Positions 1-8,713 of a stretch of DNA of 64,000 bases are shown here, piece by piece. The position numbers were made by a program, and so were the translations under genes. This DNA comes from Pelagibius litoralis. GTDB taxonomy: Bacteria; Pseudomonadota; Alphaproteobacteria; Kiloniellales; Kiloniellaceae. Location: positions 248,001 through 312,000 of the forward strand of contig NZ_JAAQPH010000004.1 in the NCBI RefSeq assembly GCF_011683915.1, given 5' to 3'. How positions within the stretch are numbered: the stretch's first letter is position 1; every line of letters starts with the position of its first letter. The notes under the pieces are model-generated. The model saw only the letters and a program-made list of their open reading frames with translations, was not told where the DNA came from and did not search any database.

Positions 1-1489
1 CGTCTTCTCTCAAGGCTCGAAAGAATCCGACAAGCTGGAAGAACACGATGAAGGTGAAGGGAACCGCCCCGGTGATGGCCATGGCCTTGGCCACTGTCAC
101 GCTACCGGAAACCAACACACCGAAAGTGATGGCAGCCATGATGATGCCCCACAGCAGCTTGGTCTTGGTATCCGGATTCAGGTTGCCGTTGGTTGTCATC
201 ATGGAGACGACGAAAGTACCGGAGTCGGCACTGGTCACCAGGAAGATGAAGATCAGAATGATCGCCAGGATGTTCAGCAGCCCAGTACCGGGAAGATAGC
301 TGAAGAAAGTGAACAGCGCCTTGGTGACGTCTTCGAAGACGACCTCGGCCAGGCCGCCGCCGCCGTTCATTTCGATGTACATGGAGGCGCCGCCGAAGAC
401 AGCGAACCACAGCATGGAGAAGACCGTGGGGATCACCACGACGCCGATGCAGAACTCGCGAATGGTACGGCCGCGGCTGATGCGGGCGATGAAGATGCCG
501 ACGAAGGGCCCCCAGGCAATCCACCAGATGAGGTAGGTCAGGGTCCAGCCGTGGGTCCAGCCGCGCAGGGAATCGTCATAGGAGAAAATCCGGAAAGAGA
601 GAAGAACGAACTGGCTCAGGTAGTCGCCGATGGAATTGACGAAGGCATCGAGGATAAAGGTCGTCGGTCCGGCGAACAGCACCACCAGCATGATGACGAT
701 GGCGATCACCATGTTGATGTTGGAGAGAATCTTGATGCCCTTGTCGACGCCGGTGCAGGCCGAGAGCAGGAAGCAGACGGTCATGACCACCAGAATGCCG
801 ATGGCGATCGGCAGTGAACTCGGATCGGTGCCGAAGACTTCCGCCAGGCCGGAGCGCACCAGCAGCACACCCATGCCGAGCGAACCGGCGAGCCCGAAGA
901 CCACGGCCATTACCGCCAGAACGTCGGACACCACCGCGACGCCGTGGGTCAGCTTGTCGCCAAGCAAGGGGCGCAGGGCATACTCGATGGGCGTCGACAC
1001 CATCGAGGGGGCGTTTTTGCGGAATACGAAGTAGGCGATCACCAGGGCGCAGACGCCGTAGATGGCCCAGGCGTGAAAACCCCAGTGCAGGTTGGTGATG
1101 ACGAAGGCCATGCGGGCCGCTTCGGCGGTCTGGCCTTCCATGCCCGGCGGTGAATAGAAGTGATACATCGGCTCGGCCACACCCCAGAACAGAAGGCCCG
1201 AACCCATGCCGCCGGCAAAAAGCATGGCAATCCAGGAGGCGGTGGAGAATTCCGGTTCCTCGTCGTCCCTGCCCAGTTTGATTTCGCCGTAGCGGCTGAC
1301 CGCCAGAAAAACCACGATGAAAACGAACATCGTGCAGGTCAGCATGAACAGCCAGTCAAGGTATTCCAGCGCCCCTGAGGTCAGGGCCACCGCAGCGCCG
1401 GTCACGTCGTCCGGCGCGACCACGCTCCAGACGCCGATGATGGCACTGAGGCCGACTGAAATGATGAGTACAAGGTTCTTGATTGGCAT
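1..1489 (-). CDS. BCCT family betaine/choline/carnitine transporter (3' end outside window)
   Basis: Sodium- or proton-coupled uptake of a quaternary ammonium compatible solute across the inner membrane is the known role of this family. Translating the minus strand from ATG 1489 gives 496 residues with no stop before the window edge, so the C-terminus is missing. The protein is strongly hydrophobic. It has the glycine-rich GMGSG...WGVAEP segment at about residues 94-107 and the tryptophan-rich WTLTYLIWWIAWGPF block near residue 300, both BCCT hallmarks. A GGGAGG-like ribosome site lies just upstream of the ATG. The substrate cannot be fixed from sequence. A GlxA-type regulator of the kind that controls betaine metabolism elsewhere lies 13 kb away, a weak link only. 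Confidence 0.93.
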   Translation of the reverse strand, partial: MPIKNLVLIISVGLSAIIGVWSVVAPDDVTGAAVALTSGALEYLDWLFMLTCTMFVFIVVFLAVSRYGEIKLGRDDEEPEFSTASWIAMLFAGGMGSGLLFWGVAEPMYHFYSPPGMEGQTAEAARMAFVITNLHWGFHAWAIYGVCALVIAYFVFRKNAPSMVSTPIEYALRPLLGDKLTHGVAVVSDVLAVMAVVFGLAGSLGMGVLLVRSGLAEVFGTDPSSLPIAIGILVVMTVCFLLSACTGVDKGIKILSNINMVIAIVIMLVVLFAGPTTFILDAFVNSIGDYLSQFVLLSFRIFSYDDSLRGWTHGWTLTYLIWWIAWGPFVGIFIARISRGRTIREFCIGVVVIPTVFSMLWFAVFGGASMYIEMNGGGGLAEVVFEDVTKALFTFFSYLPGTGLLNILAIILIFIFLVTSADSGTFVVSMMTTNGNLNPDTKTKLLWGIIMAAITFGVLVSGSVTVAKAMAITGAVPFTFIVFFQLVGFFRALRED

Positions 1490-1697
1490 CCCCACGCCTC
1501 CCGTTCTCGGCGCTTTTCATCGCCGTGAAATTTTATGTCATTTTTGTTTTTCCGCTTGTTCGAAAGTTACCATGCGACGCGTGAACTGTCATCCGGTTGA
1601 ATCCTGGGGATAGATTCACTTTCGCACGAGACAGCGTCCCGTGACGGTGTCTCGGCAGCTCTTCAGGGGGATTTGCGCGACGCTCAGGGCGCGACGC

Positions 1698-2510
1698 TCA
1701 GGACTGGGGCGGCGGGGCGAAGTTGCGGCGCAGATAGGCCGGTTGGAAGCCCGCCTTCACGATGTTTTTGAAGGAGTGTTGCGGATCGCCTTCAACCTCC
1801 TCGCCGGTGGCGGTTACCATGGTTCGGCAGTTGGCTTTCAGCGCATCTTCGATGCGGCGGCTGAGCAGGGCGGCCTGGCTGCCGCGCTGGCGATAGGCCG
1901 GGGCCGTCGCGCCCCAGTCGAACCAGGCCATGCCCTGGTCGATGAAAAGCGCGCCGGTGCCGGCCGGCGTATCGCCGTCGAAGGTCATGTAGAGCCGCCA
2001 CTTGGGTCGATGAACCAATCCCGCGAGCCAAGCGCAGCCTTCTTCGCTCAGGCCGAATCCGGTACCGGCGATCTGCCCGAAATCCTCGGCATGCTCGGGT
2101 CCGATCTGTTTCACCGTGAAGCCGGTGATGACCTTCGGTGCGGGATCGGTGCCACGGCGGAATTTGATCCAGCCGCGGGCCTGGACCAGTCCGCTCCGAC
2201 CCATCACGTCGTCCAGGCCTTCCGGCCGGGCTTCGGGGTGCAGATGAAAGAAGAACCGCCGGACCCCGGCGCTCTCGTAGACATCGCGCACCTGCGCGAT
2301 CGTGGCGGCGCCGTCGGTCGCCTCAATGCCCAGCCCGATCGCGCGGTTGACGACGATACTCGGGTCTTTGGCGGAGACTGAGGCCAGGGCCGTGCCGATG
2401 GTTTTCAGCTCCAGGCCGAGGCGATGACGCAGGTCTTCCGGCGCGGCGGCGTGAAGGTCGGACAAGGCGGCACGCTCCAGGCGCTCGGCCTGCAGGGAAA
2501 AGTCTTCCAC
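1698..2510 (-). CDS. GNAT family N-acetyltransferase
   Basis: A predicted cytoplasmic acetyltransferase of 270 residues. The C-terminal half (about 130-265) fits a GNAT fold. The segment at 206-220 (YRQRGSQAALLSRRI) matches the acetyl-CoA pyrophosphate-binding loop R/Q-x-x-G-x-G/A at the start of a helix. The N-terminal half is less conserved and could be a second, degenerate GNAT-like domain. The acceptor substrate is unknown. It stands alone between the BCCT transporter and a PhyH-type oxygenase, all on the minus strand but with about 100-200 bp gaps, so an operon is not evident. Confidence 0.85.
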   Translation of the reverse strand: MEDFSLQAERLERAALSDLHAAAPEDLRHRLGLELKTIGTALASVSAKDPSIVVNRAIGLGIEATDGAATIAQVRDVYESAGVRRFFFHLHPEARPEGLDDVMGRSGLVQARGWIKFRRGTDPAPKVITGFTVKQIGPEHAEDFGQIAGTGFGLSEEGCAWLAGLVHRPKWRLYMTFDGDTPAGTGALFIDQGMAWFDWGATAPAYRQRGSQAALLSRRIEDALKANCRTMVTATGEEVEGDPQHSFKNIVKAGFQPAYLRRNFAPPPQS

Positions 2511-2614
2511 GGTTTCTGCTCCAGATCGGAAAGCGGCTGGTGAATTTGCGGGTCTTTGTTCCCGCTATCCTGAACAGATACGTGGGTAGGGCGTTTCGGT
2601 TTCAACGGCGTAAA

Positions 2615-3487
2615 TCACGAGGCTTGTGCGTTTTCCCACAATGTCGGGAAGAAATCGCTGATCAGGGCATCGCCCTCGCGGTGACCGGCCGCTTCCATGA
2701 TGGCCCGTTCCTGCTTCGCCCAGTCGCCGCGGTAGCGGATATGACCGTCCTCCTTGGTCATGCGCAGGGTATAGCGGCGCACCGTGCTCTTTGGGGTGCT
2801 GGCGCCAAGGGCACCGTGCAGACAGCGCATGTCGAAAAAAACGCAGTCACCCGGCGCACAGTCGAAAGAGACGAGGTCATAGTCACCCGGGGCGGCATCG
2901 ATGTCCGGCGGTGCCTCGTAGCGCTGGCCGTTGATGACGCCGGGCTCCGCGGCGGCGCTGTGGTCGGCAAAGAGGGTCCGCATGAACAGCCGGTTCCAAA
3001 GATGCGAACCGCGCACGAAGGCGATACTGTCCTCCTTTGACGTCGGGTCCAGCGGCAGCCAGAGAACGCACATGCTGCCCTCGAAATCGAAGTAGGAGAT
3101 ATCGTGGTGCCACGGCGGCCGGGCGGTCGATCCGGCTTCACGCAGGAACCAGTTGTCCATAACCAGATTGATGCGCCGGGCATCGAGCAACTGGGCCGCC
3201 AGGCCAGCCGCCGGTGATTGGCGTACAAAGCGCTCGAAGGGCGGAAAGTCGGACCAGACCCAGAAATCCTCGATATAGCGGGGCCCGCTGTTATCCGCTG
3301 CGGCGCGGCGTATCTCCTGTTTGGGGCTGGGGCGCTCCAGGTTCTCCGCAATACCGCAGCGCAGCAGGTCCAGCCATTGCGGGCCGAAAACCTGACGCAG
3401 GCAAACCACGCCATCGCGCCTGAAAGTGTCAATGGCCTCGTCCGAGACCTTTGGGCCGAGGCTTGGATCGGGTCTGCTGTTCGGCAT
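2615..3487 (-). CDS. Phytanoyl-CoA dioxygenase (PhyH) family protein
   Basis: A predicted non-heme Fe(II)/2-oxoglutarate-dependent hydroxylase of 290 residues. The facial triad is visible as H127-x-D129 (in PPWHHDISY) with distal H224 (in RCLHGAL), followed by arginines at about 238-242 that may hold 2-oxoglutarate. The frame is open back to 3616, but I chose ATG 3487 because the family's N-terminal helix (SDEAIDTFRRDGVVCLRQVF) begins just after it. The upstream extension is low-complexity and unlike the family. The substrate is unknown; PhyH relatives act on acyl-CoAs, ectoine and small metabolites. The ribosome site is weak. Confidence 0.85.
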   Translation of the reverse strand: MPNSRPDPSLGPKVSDEAIDTFRRDGVVCLRQVFGPQWLDLLRCGIAENLERPSPKQEIRRAAADNSGPRYIEDFWVWSDFPPFERFVRQSPAAGLAAQLLDARRINLVMDNWFLREAGSTARPPWHHDISYFDFEGSMCVLWLPLDPTSKEDSIAFVRGSHLWNRLFMRTLFADHSAAAEPGVINGQRYEAPPDIDAAPGDYDLVSFDCAPGDCVFFDMRCLHGALGASTPKSTVRRYTLRMTKEDGHIRYRGDWAKQERAIMEAAGHREGDALISDFFPTLWENAQAS

Positions 3488-3712
3488 TTTCTCGTATTTC
3501 CAGCTGCGCGCGTGCCCTTGCCGGCCTCTCAGCGCAAGCATGCCATCAGGTTCCCCCTGGCTGTCAACGCCGCGCTGGACAGGCGGGGCTGTCCTTCCCC
3601 ATACTTCTCGCAACAAAGAAATACAAAAGTTCGCCCAGTGGAGTGCGCAGCCGAAAAAGGGGCAAAGCCCCGGGGCCCGCGGACTTCACGCTGTCCTGGG
3701 GAGGTCAGACCC

Positions 3713-4033
3713 ATGTGCCATGTTTTTGCCGGGCAGGATCCCGACACCTATCGTTTCGTGACACGCTCCATTCGCATCAACGGCCACAGCACGTCGGTGC
3801 GTCTTGAGGCCCGGTTTTGGGATATTCTCGAAACCATGGCCGCGTCGCAGAAACTGACCGTGCCGCAGTTCGTCTCGGAACTCTACGAAGAGGTTCTGGA
3901 ACTGCAGGGCGAGATCAGCAACTTTGCCTCTTTGCTGCGTTGCGCCTGCCTGCTTTTCCTGACCGACGAGCGCTTTCCGGCCACGGCCCGCCTGCCGGTG
4001 ACGCTGGCGGTCGAGGAGAGCGTTGCGGTTTAG
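3713..4033 (+). CDS. Ribbon-helix-helix domain protein
   Basis: A 106-residue protein whose middle (about 17-65) matches the alphaproteobacterial RHH_4 family: RSIRINGHSTSVRLEARFWD followed by a helix-turn-helix ending in FVSELYEE. These small proteins are annotated as putative DNA-binding regulators, and targets are not known. The reading frame is open much further upstream, but ATG 3713 is preceded by a strong GGGGAGG site at 3698-3704 and begins where family similarity begins. The C-terminal 30 residues look like an extra helix. It is monocistronic. Confidence 0.85.
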   Translation: MCHVFAGQDPDTYRFVTRSIRINGHSTSVRLEARFWDILETMAASQKLTVPQFVSELYEEVLELQGEISNFASLLRCACLLFLTDERFPATARLPVTLAVEESVAV

Positions 4034-4290
4034 GGGGCACCAGGGCCGCCGTAATAGGGGCCGCTGTAGTAGTGGCATAACACCACTCGCCCGGCGCTCG
4101 GCGTTACACTTCTCTCCGTAGCGACCGAAGCAACGAAAGAACAAAAAACATCGGTCTGGATGGATCGCTGCCGGGCGCGCCTGCCTGCCTGCGTTTTGCG
4201 TGGCAGTGGCGTTGGACCGCAGTGCCGTCAGGCCGCAGCGCCGGCAACATCGATCCCGGCAATATCGACCATTGAACGGAGAGGACCGCC

Positions 4291-4686
4291 GTGGCCAAAG
4301 CCATTCACACCATGATCCGCGTGATGGAGGAGGAGCGCTCCGTCGCGTTTTATCGTGCGGCCTTCGCTCTGGACGTGGCCGACCGTTTTGACTTCGACGA
4401 CTTCACGCTGATCTACCTGCGCAACCCGGAGAACGACTTCGAGGTCGAGCTGACGGTGAACAAAAGCCAGAGCGAGCCCTATACCCACGGCAGCGGTTAC
4501 GGTCATCTGGCGGTCGCGGTGGCGGACCTGCCGGCGGAACATGAGCGCTTCGAGCAGCTGGGGCTGAACCCCAACCCGATGAAGGAGTTTCACCACGACG
4601 GCGAGCTGATGGCCGCGTTTTTCTTCGTGCAGGACCCGGACGGCTACAAGATCGAAGTCCTGCAGCAGCACGGGCGCTATCGCTGA
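4291..4686 (+). CDS. gloA: VOC family protein, probable lactoylglutathione lyase (glyoxalase I)
   Basis: A 131-residue vicinal-oxygen-chelate protein. Glyoxalase I converts the hemithioacetal of methylglyoxal and glutathione to S-lactoylglutathione in the cytoplasm, using Ni2+ or Zn2+. The start (IHTMIRVMEEERSVAFYRAAF), the central GYGHLAVAV segment carrying a metal-ligand histidine, and the C-terminal DPDGYKIEVLQQ with a ligand glutamate fit this family at its usual length. A GGAGAGG-type site precedes ATG 4291. It lies just upstream of the Tat dehydrogenase pair but is separated by 66 bp with its own ribosome site, so co-transcription is possible, not proven. Confidence 0.86.
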   Translation: MAKAIHTMIRVMEEERSVAFYRAAFALDVADRFDFDDFTLIYLRNPENDFEVELTVNKSQSEPYTHGSGYGHLAVAVADLPAEHERFEQLGLNPNPMKEFHHDGELMAAFFFVQDPDGYKIEVLQQHGRYR

Positions 4687-4752
4687 CGAGAAACCGCATA
4701 AGCGGCAACGACAAAGACAAAAAATCAAAACCAAGGATCGAGGAGGAAAGCC

Positions 4753-5304
4753 ATGAGGAGCTTGGACAAGCGGGCGAAGGTCACGCGGCGGCGGTTCCTG
4801 AAAACCGCCGGGGCCGGAACGGCCGGCATCATTGCCGTGGTGAACGGCGGCGTCGTCATGGGTGCGGGCGGTGCCTGGGCGATGGAGGTGAAGACCCTGC
4901 GGCCGGGCAGTATGGCGACCTTGGTCCAGATGGCCCGTGACATCTATCCGCACGATCACCTGGCCGACAAGTACTACGCCCAGGCGATGATCGGCTACGA
5001 CGCCTCGGCGGGCGACGATGCGGAGCTGAAAACCATGCTGGAGGCCGGCGTCGACTTTGTCGATGCCACGGCACAGGCGCGCCACGGCGGCGGCTATCTG
5101 TCGATCGGTTGGGAAGAGGACCGCGTGGCGATCCTCACGTCGATGGAAGACAGCCCGTTCTTCCAGAAGATTCGCGGCGGCCTGGTGACCGGCCTCTACA
5201 ACCAGCCGGAGGTCTGGGCGAAGTTCGGTTACGAGGGTGCCTCGGCCGAGCAGGGCGGCTACATCAGCCGCGGCTTCGATGACATCGACTGGCTGGAAGC
5301 CTGA
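4753..5304 (+). CDS. Gluconate 2-dehydrogenase subunit 3 family protein, Tat signal
   Basis: The small (gamma) subunit of membrane-bound/periplasmic FAD sugar or alcohol dehydrogenases. It stabilises the GMC catalytic subunit and carries it through the Tat system. The 183-residue protein starts with a twin-arginine signal (TRRRFLKT at 11-18, hydrophobic stretch to about 40, probable cleavage after AWA at 43). The body contains the ARDIYPHDHLADKYYAQ motif typical of this family. A GAGGAGGAAAG site precedes the ATG. It is followed after 17 bp by the GMC gene, so the two should be co-transcribed and co-exported. Confidence 0.9.
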   Translation: MRSLDKRAKVTRRRFLKTAGAGTAGIIAVVNGGVVMGAGGAWAMEVKTLRPGSMATLVQMARDIYPHDHLADKYYAQAMIGYDASAGDDAELKTMLEAGVDFVDATAQARHGGGYLSIGWEEDRVAILTSMEDSPFFQKIRGGLVTGLYNQPEVWAKFGYEGASAEQGGYISRGFDDIDWLEA

Positions 5305-5321
5305 GGGAGGGAGACGAGATC

Positions 5322-6893
5322 ATGGCACAGACATTCGACATGAACGACGACAGCGTCGTTGTCGTCATCGGCTCCGGTGCCGGCGGCGGAACCCTCGGCA
5401 CCCAGTTGGCGCTGAAGGGAATCAGAACGGTTATCCTGGAAGCGGGCGGCCGTCACGAGATCGACGATTTCGAAAACGACGAGTGGGGGATGTTCGGCAA
5501 GATCTCCTGGCTCGACGCGCGCACCACCTCGGGCGACTGGCGGGTCGCCAAGGACTTCCCCGGCCTGCCGGCCTGGATCGTCAAGGCCGTCGGCGGCTCG
5601 ACGGTGCACTGGGCCGGCGCCTCGCTACGGATTCAGGAACATGAGTTCAAGGCGCAGAGCACCTACGGCAACGTTGCCGGTGCCAACCTGCTGGACTGGC
5701 CGATCACCCTGCAGGAGATGGAACCCTACTACGCCCAGGCCGAGGATCGCATGGGCGTTACCCGGACCAACGGCATCGACGGCCTGCCGGGCAGCAACAA
5801 CTTCAAGGTCATGAAGGCCGGCGCCGACAAGCTGGGCTACAAAAACTGTCATACCGGGCGCATGGCGATCAATTCCGCAGATCGCGACGGCCGCGGTGCC
5901 TGCCAGCAGATCGGTTTCTGTTTCCAGGGCTGCAAGACCGGCGCCAAGTGGTCGACCCTCTACGCCGAGATTCCCAAGGGCGAGGCGACCGGCAAGCTGG
6001 AAGTGCGGCCAAATGCCCAGGTGCTGCAGATCGAACACGACGCCTCCGGCAAAGTGACCGGCGTGCTCTACGCAGATGCCGAGGGCAAGCAGCACCGCCA
6101 GAAGGCGCGTGCCGTGGCCGTCGCCGGCAACTCCATCGAATCGCCCCGGTTGTTGTTGAATTCCGCGTCGTCGATGTTCCCGGACGGGCTCGCAAATTCT
6201 TCGGGCCAGGTCGGGCGCAACTACATGCGCCACATGACCGGCAGCGTCTACGGCATCTTCGACCGTCCGGTGCACATGTACCGCGGCACCACCATGGCGG
6301 GGATCATCACCGACGAGTCGCGGAACGACCCCGCGCGCGGCTTTGTCGGCGGTTATGAGATGGAGACCCTGTCGCTGGGCCTGCCCTTCATGGCGGCTTT
6401 CCTGAATCCGGGCGCCTGGGGGCGGAGCTTCGCCTCGGCCATGGACATGTACGACCACATGGCCGGCATGTGGCTGGTCGGTGAGGACATGCCGCAGGAA
6501 TCCAACCGCATCACGCTGCATGCCTCGATGAAGGACCAGCACGGCCTGCCGATTCCGGACGTGCATTTCGACGACCACCCCAACGACATCGCCATGCGCA
6601 ATCATGCCTTCGGGCAGGGCGCCGCTGTTTACGATGCGGTGGGGGCGGTCCGGACTTTCCCGACACCGCCCTATCCCTCGACCCATAACCTGGGTACCAA
6701 CCGGATGAGCGAGAGGGCCCGCGACGGCGTGGTGAACAAATGGGGGCAGACCCACGACATCGCCAACCTCTTCGTTTCCGACGGCAGCCAGTTCACCACC
6801 GGCGCGTCGGAAAATCCGACCCTGACCATCGTCGCCCTGGCTCTGCGCCAGGCCGACTATATCGCCGAACAGATGGGCAAGAATGCGATCTGA
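5322..6893 (+). CDS. GMC family FAD oxidoreductase, catalytic subunit of a Tat-exported dehydrogenase
   Basis: A 523-residue glucose-methanol-choline oxidoreductase. It has an FAD-binding GxGxxG at 17-22 near the N-terminus, the GGSTVHWAGAS block at about 90-101, and the C-terminal GMC signature with SDGSQFTTGASENPT. It has no signal peptide and presumably travels with the Tat-tagged small subunit encoded immediately upstream. C194, C200 and C204 form a C-x5-C-x3-C cluster reminiscent of the 3Fe-4S site of sugar dehydrogenase alpha subunits. The usual third subunit, a multiheme cytochrome c, is not adjacent. The substrate (polyol, sugar acid or alcohol) is unknown. Confidence 0.92.
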   Translation: MAQTFDMNDDSVVVVIGSGAGGGTLGTQLALKGIRTVILEAGGRHEIDDFENDEWGMFGKISWLDARTTSGDWRVAKDFPGLPAWIVKAVGGSTVHWAGASLRIQEHEFKAQSTYGNVAGANLLDWPITLQEMEPYYAQAEDRMGVTRTNGIDGLPGSNNFKVMKAGADKLGYKNCHTGRMAINSADRDGRGACQQIGFCFQGCKTGAKWSTLYAEIPKGEATGKLEVRPNAQVLQIEHDASGKVTGVLYADAEGKQHRQKARAVAVAGNSIESPRLLLNSASSMFPDGLANSSGQVGRNYMRHMTGSVYGIFDRPVHMYRGTTMAGIITDESRNDPARGFVGGYEMETLSLGLPFMAAFLNPGAWGRSFASAMDMYDHMAGMWLVGEDMPQESNRITLHASMKDQHGLPIPDVHFDDHPNDIAMRNHAFGQGAAVYDAVGAVRTFPTPPYPSTHNLGTNRMSERARDGVVNKWGQTHDIANLFVSDGSQFTTGASENPTLTIVALALRQADYIAEQMGKNAI

Positions 6894-6967
6894 CCGCGCG
6901 TTTCCCGTCTGATCACCGGGGCCGCCCCTCTATCGTCTTCTGCCGGGCGGCGCCCGACTTGCCGACT

Positions 6968-7002
6968 GCGGCGGCTCCCTAGCGGGGCCGCCGCCTTTTC
7001 TT
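6968..7002 (+). terminator. Rho-independent terminator after the GMC gene
   Basis: A GC-rich stem of about 12 bp (left arm 6968-6978, right arm 6984-6995, five-base loop) is followed directly by TTTTCTT at 6996-7002. It lies 75 bp past the GMC stop codon and would end the gamma-subunit/GMC transcript. Confidence 0.8.
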
Positions 7003-7039
7003 GGCTGCAAGGGCTGCTGCCGACCCCATATCAGACGGG

Positions 7040-7696
7040 ATGACGAACCCGATCATACGGCGGCAGACCCTGGCGGGGCGCTTGGCGGCGCTTCTGCTTG
7101 CGCTCGCGGTTCTGACACCGGGCGGGGCCACGGCTGCACCGGCAGACCTGGCCGGCTGGGGTGCCGCGCGCTGGGGCATGACCGGGCCGGAGCTTGAAGA
7201 GGCGCTCGGCGATGCGGTAGCCGCCTTGCCCGGGCGCTGGCTCTACGGCGGCGCCTATGCCGAACTGGGCTTACCGGATGTCGAGATCGGCGGTCTCGCC
7301 TTTACCGGCTATCTGCAGATGGACGCGAAGACCGACCGCCTGCGTCAGGTGCTGCTGGAGCGCCGACGGGTCGGTGCCACGCCCGCGGCCTTCGAGCGCC
7401 TGGTGGAAGCCCTGGAGGTGACCTACGGCAAGCCGAGCCTGGTCTGCAGCCAGGCCAAGCGCGGCGGCGCGCCCTTGGACTATGAAATGATCTGGCGCTT
7501 TGCGACCACCACGCTCCACGCCAAGTTTCTCGACTTCTCCACCACCGCGGCTTTCGGCCGCGACCCCCAGGCCGGCATCGACCCGCTGACGCCGGAACGC
7601 GAAGTCAGGCGCAACCTCCGGCGCTTCATGCCCCGGCGCATCCTGCTGCGCTTCCACGACAGCCGCGAAAGCGATCTGGATCGTGGGTGTCCTTAA
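7040..7696 (+). CDS. Exported protein of unknown function
   Basis: A 218-residue protein with a convincing signal peptide: basic start (IIRRQTLAGR), hydrophobic core LAALLLALAVL, cleavage near ATAAPA. The mature part is a compact alpha/beta-looking domain with WGAARWGMTGPELEEALG and a C-terminal arginine-rich segment. This WGM...M-pattern resembles small periplasmic proteins of unknown function, but I cannot name a family with confidence. The frame opens at a TTG at 7001; I prefer ATG 7040 because the signal peptide starts there. It sits between a terminator and a convergent LysR gene and is probably monocistronic. Confidence 0.7.
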   Translation: MTNPIIRRQTLAGRLAALLLALAVLTPGGATAAPADLAGWGAARWGMTGPELEEALGDAVAALPGRWLYGGAYAELGLPDVEIGGLAFTGYLQMDAKTDRLRQVLLERRRVGATPAAFERLVEALEVTYGKPSLVCSQAKRGGAPLDYEMIWRFATTTLHAKFLDFSTTAAFGRDPQAGIDPLTPEREVRRNLRRFMPRRILLRFHDSRESDLDRGCP

Positions 7697-7715
7697 AATC
7701 CAGCGTGCGTTTGTT

Positions 7716-8600
7716 TCATGCCAGGGCTTCAGCCAGGAAATCGAAAACCAGGCGGATGCGGCGGCTGGTGTGAAGTTCGCGATGGGTGACGAGCCAGACC
7801 GGTACGGGAATGGGATCGAGTTCCGGCACAACGCATTCGATGCCGGGTGTCAGCGCCGCGACCTCCCTGGTCATCACGCCGATGCCGAGCCCTTGCTTCA
7901 CCATCTCCCAGACTACGATGCCGCTGGCCGAGTTGATTTTGAAATTGCGCCTGGTCAACGAGAGGCCGAGCGCATTCAGGACGGGAAGCATTCGCTCCGG
8001 ATCTTCGAAGCCGATGAACGGCGCCTCCGACAGTTCACGCGCCGAGGTAGGGCGACCGTACTTTTCAATGTAGGCGGCCGACGCATAGAAGTGTGCCGAG
8101 GTTTCCTGGACGAGCTTCGCGATCAGGTCCGGTTGTTCCGGGCGCACATGGCGGATGGCGATGTCCGCTTCGCGCCTGCGCAGATCGCGCACGGCGTTTG
8201 AGGCAACCACCTCGACTTCGATTCCGGGCGCGACAGCGCGCAGGCCTTCGAGGATGGGCGGCAGCCGCAAAGCCGAGGCCAAATCGCTGGCCGTGATGCA
8301 GACCTGCCCCTCGATCGTCTGGGATTGGCCGGAGGCCGCGAGCGAAAGGCGCCCGGCCGCATCGCCCATGGCCCGGACGTGGTCGAGCAGTTCCAGGCCG
8401 GCTTCGGTCAGAGACAGGGACCGGCCGACCCGCTCGAAGAGCGTGACGCCCAGATCTTCTTCCAGGGCGGCGACCTGGCGGCCCAGGGTCGGTTGGGTCA
8501 AGCTGAGCGCCCGGGCGGCGGCGGAGAGCGAGCCTTCCTCGGCGGTGGCGAGGAAGGCGCGCGCCTGGTTCCAGTCGAAGGAGACGGATTGCCAATTCAT
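7716..8600 (-). CDS. LysR family transcriptional regulator
   Basis: A 294-residue LysR regulator: N-terminal winged helix-turn-helix (about 8-66, with GSLSAAARALSLTQPTLGRQVAALE) and a C-terminal periplasmic-binding-protein-like effector domain (about 92-290). It is divergent from a methyltransferase gene across about 110 bp. A perfect AAATTTGT-N11-ACAAATTT palindrome begins two bases upstream of its start codon, which suggests autoregulation and control of the divergent gene. The effector is unknown. Confidence 0.92.
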   Translation of the reverse strand: MNWQSVSFDWNQARAFLATAEEGSLSAAARALSLTQPTLGRQVAALEEDLGVTLFERVGRSLSLTEAGLELLDHVRAMGDAAGRLSLAASGQSQTIEGQVCITASDLASALRLPPILEGLRAVAPGIEVEVVASNAVRDLRRREADIAIRHVRPEQPDLIAKLVQETSAHFYASAAYIEKYGRPTSARELSEAPFIGFEDPERMLPVLNALGLSLTRRNFKINSASGIVVWEMVKQGLGIGVMTREVAALTPGIECVVPELDPIPVPVWLVTHRELHTSRRIRLVFDFLAEALA

Positions 8601-8602
8601 GC

Positions 8603-8629
8603 AAATTTGTATATCAGAACGACAAATTT
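8603..8629. promoter_or_regulatory. Operator-like palindrome in the LysR/methyltransferase divergent region
   Basis: AAATTTGT (8603-8610) and ACAAATTT (8622-8629) are perfect 8-bp inverted arms separated by 11 bp. This fits a LysR T-N11-A site. It overlaps the region where the LysR gene's own promoter or leader must lie. Confidence 0.6.
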
Positions 8630-8713
8630 CCGCAATTTATCTTTGTTATATGCATGGTTAGACAACTCGGAAGGGGGCCGAACCATGACCGTCTCCAGTA
8701 ATTAGGGAAAGAT

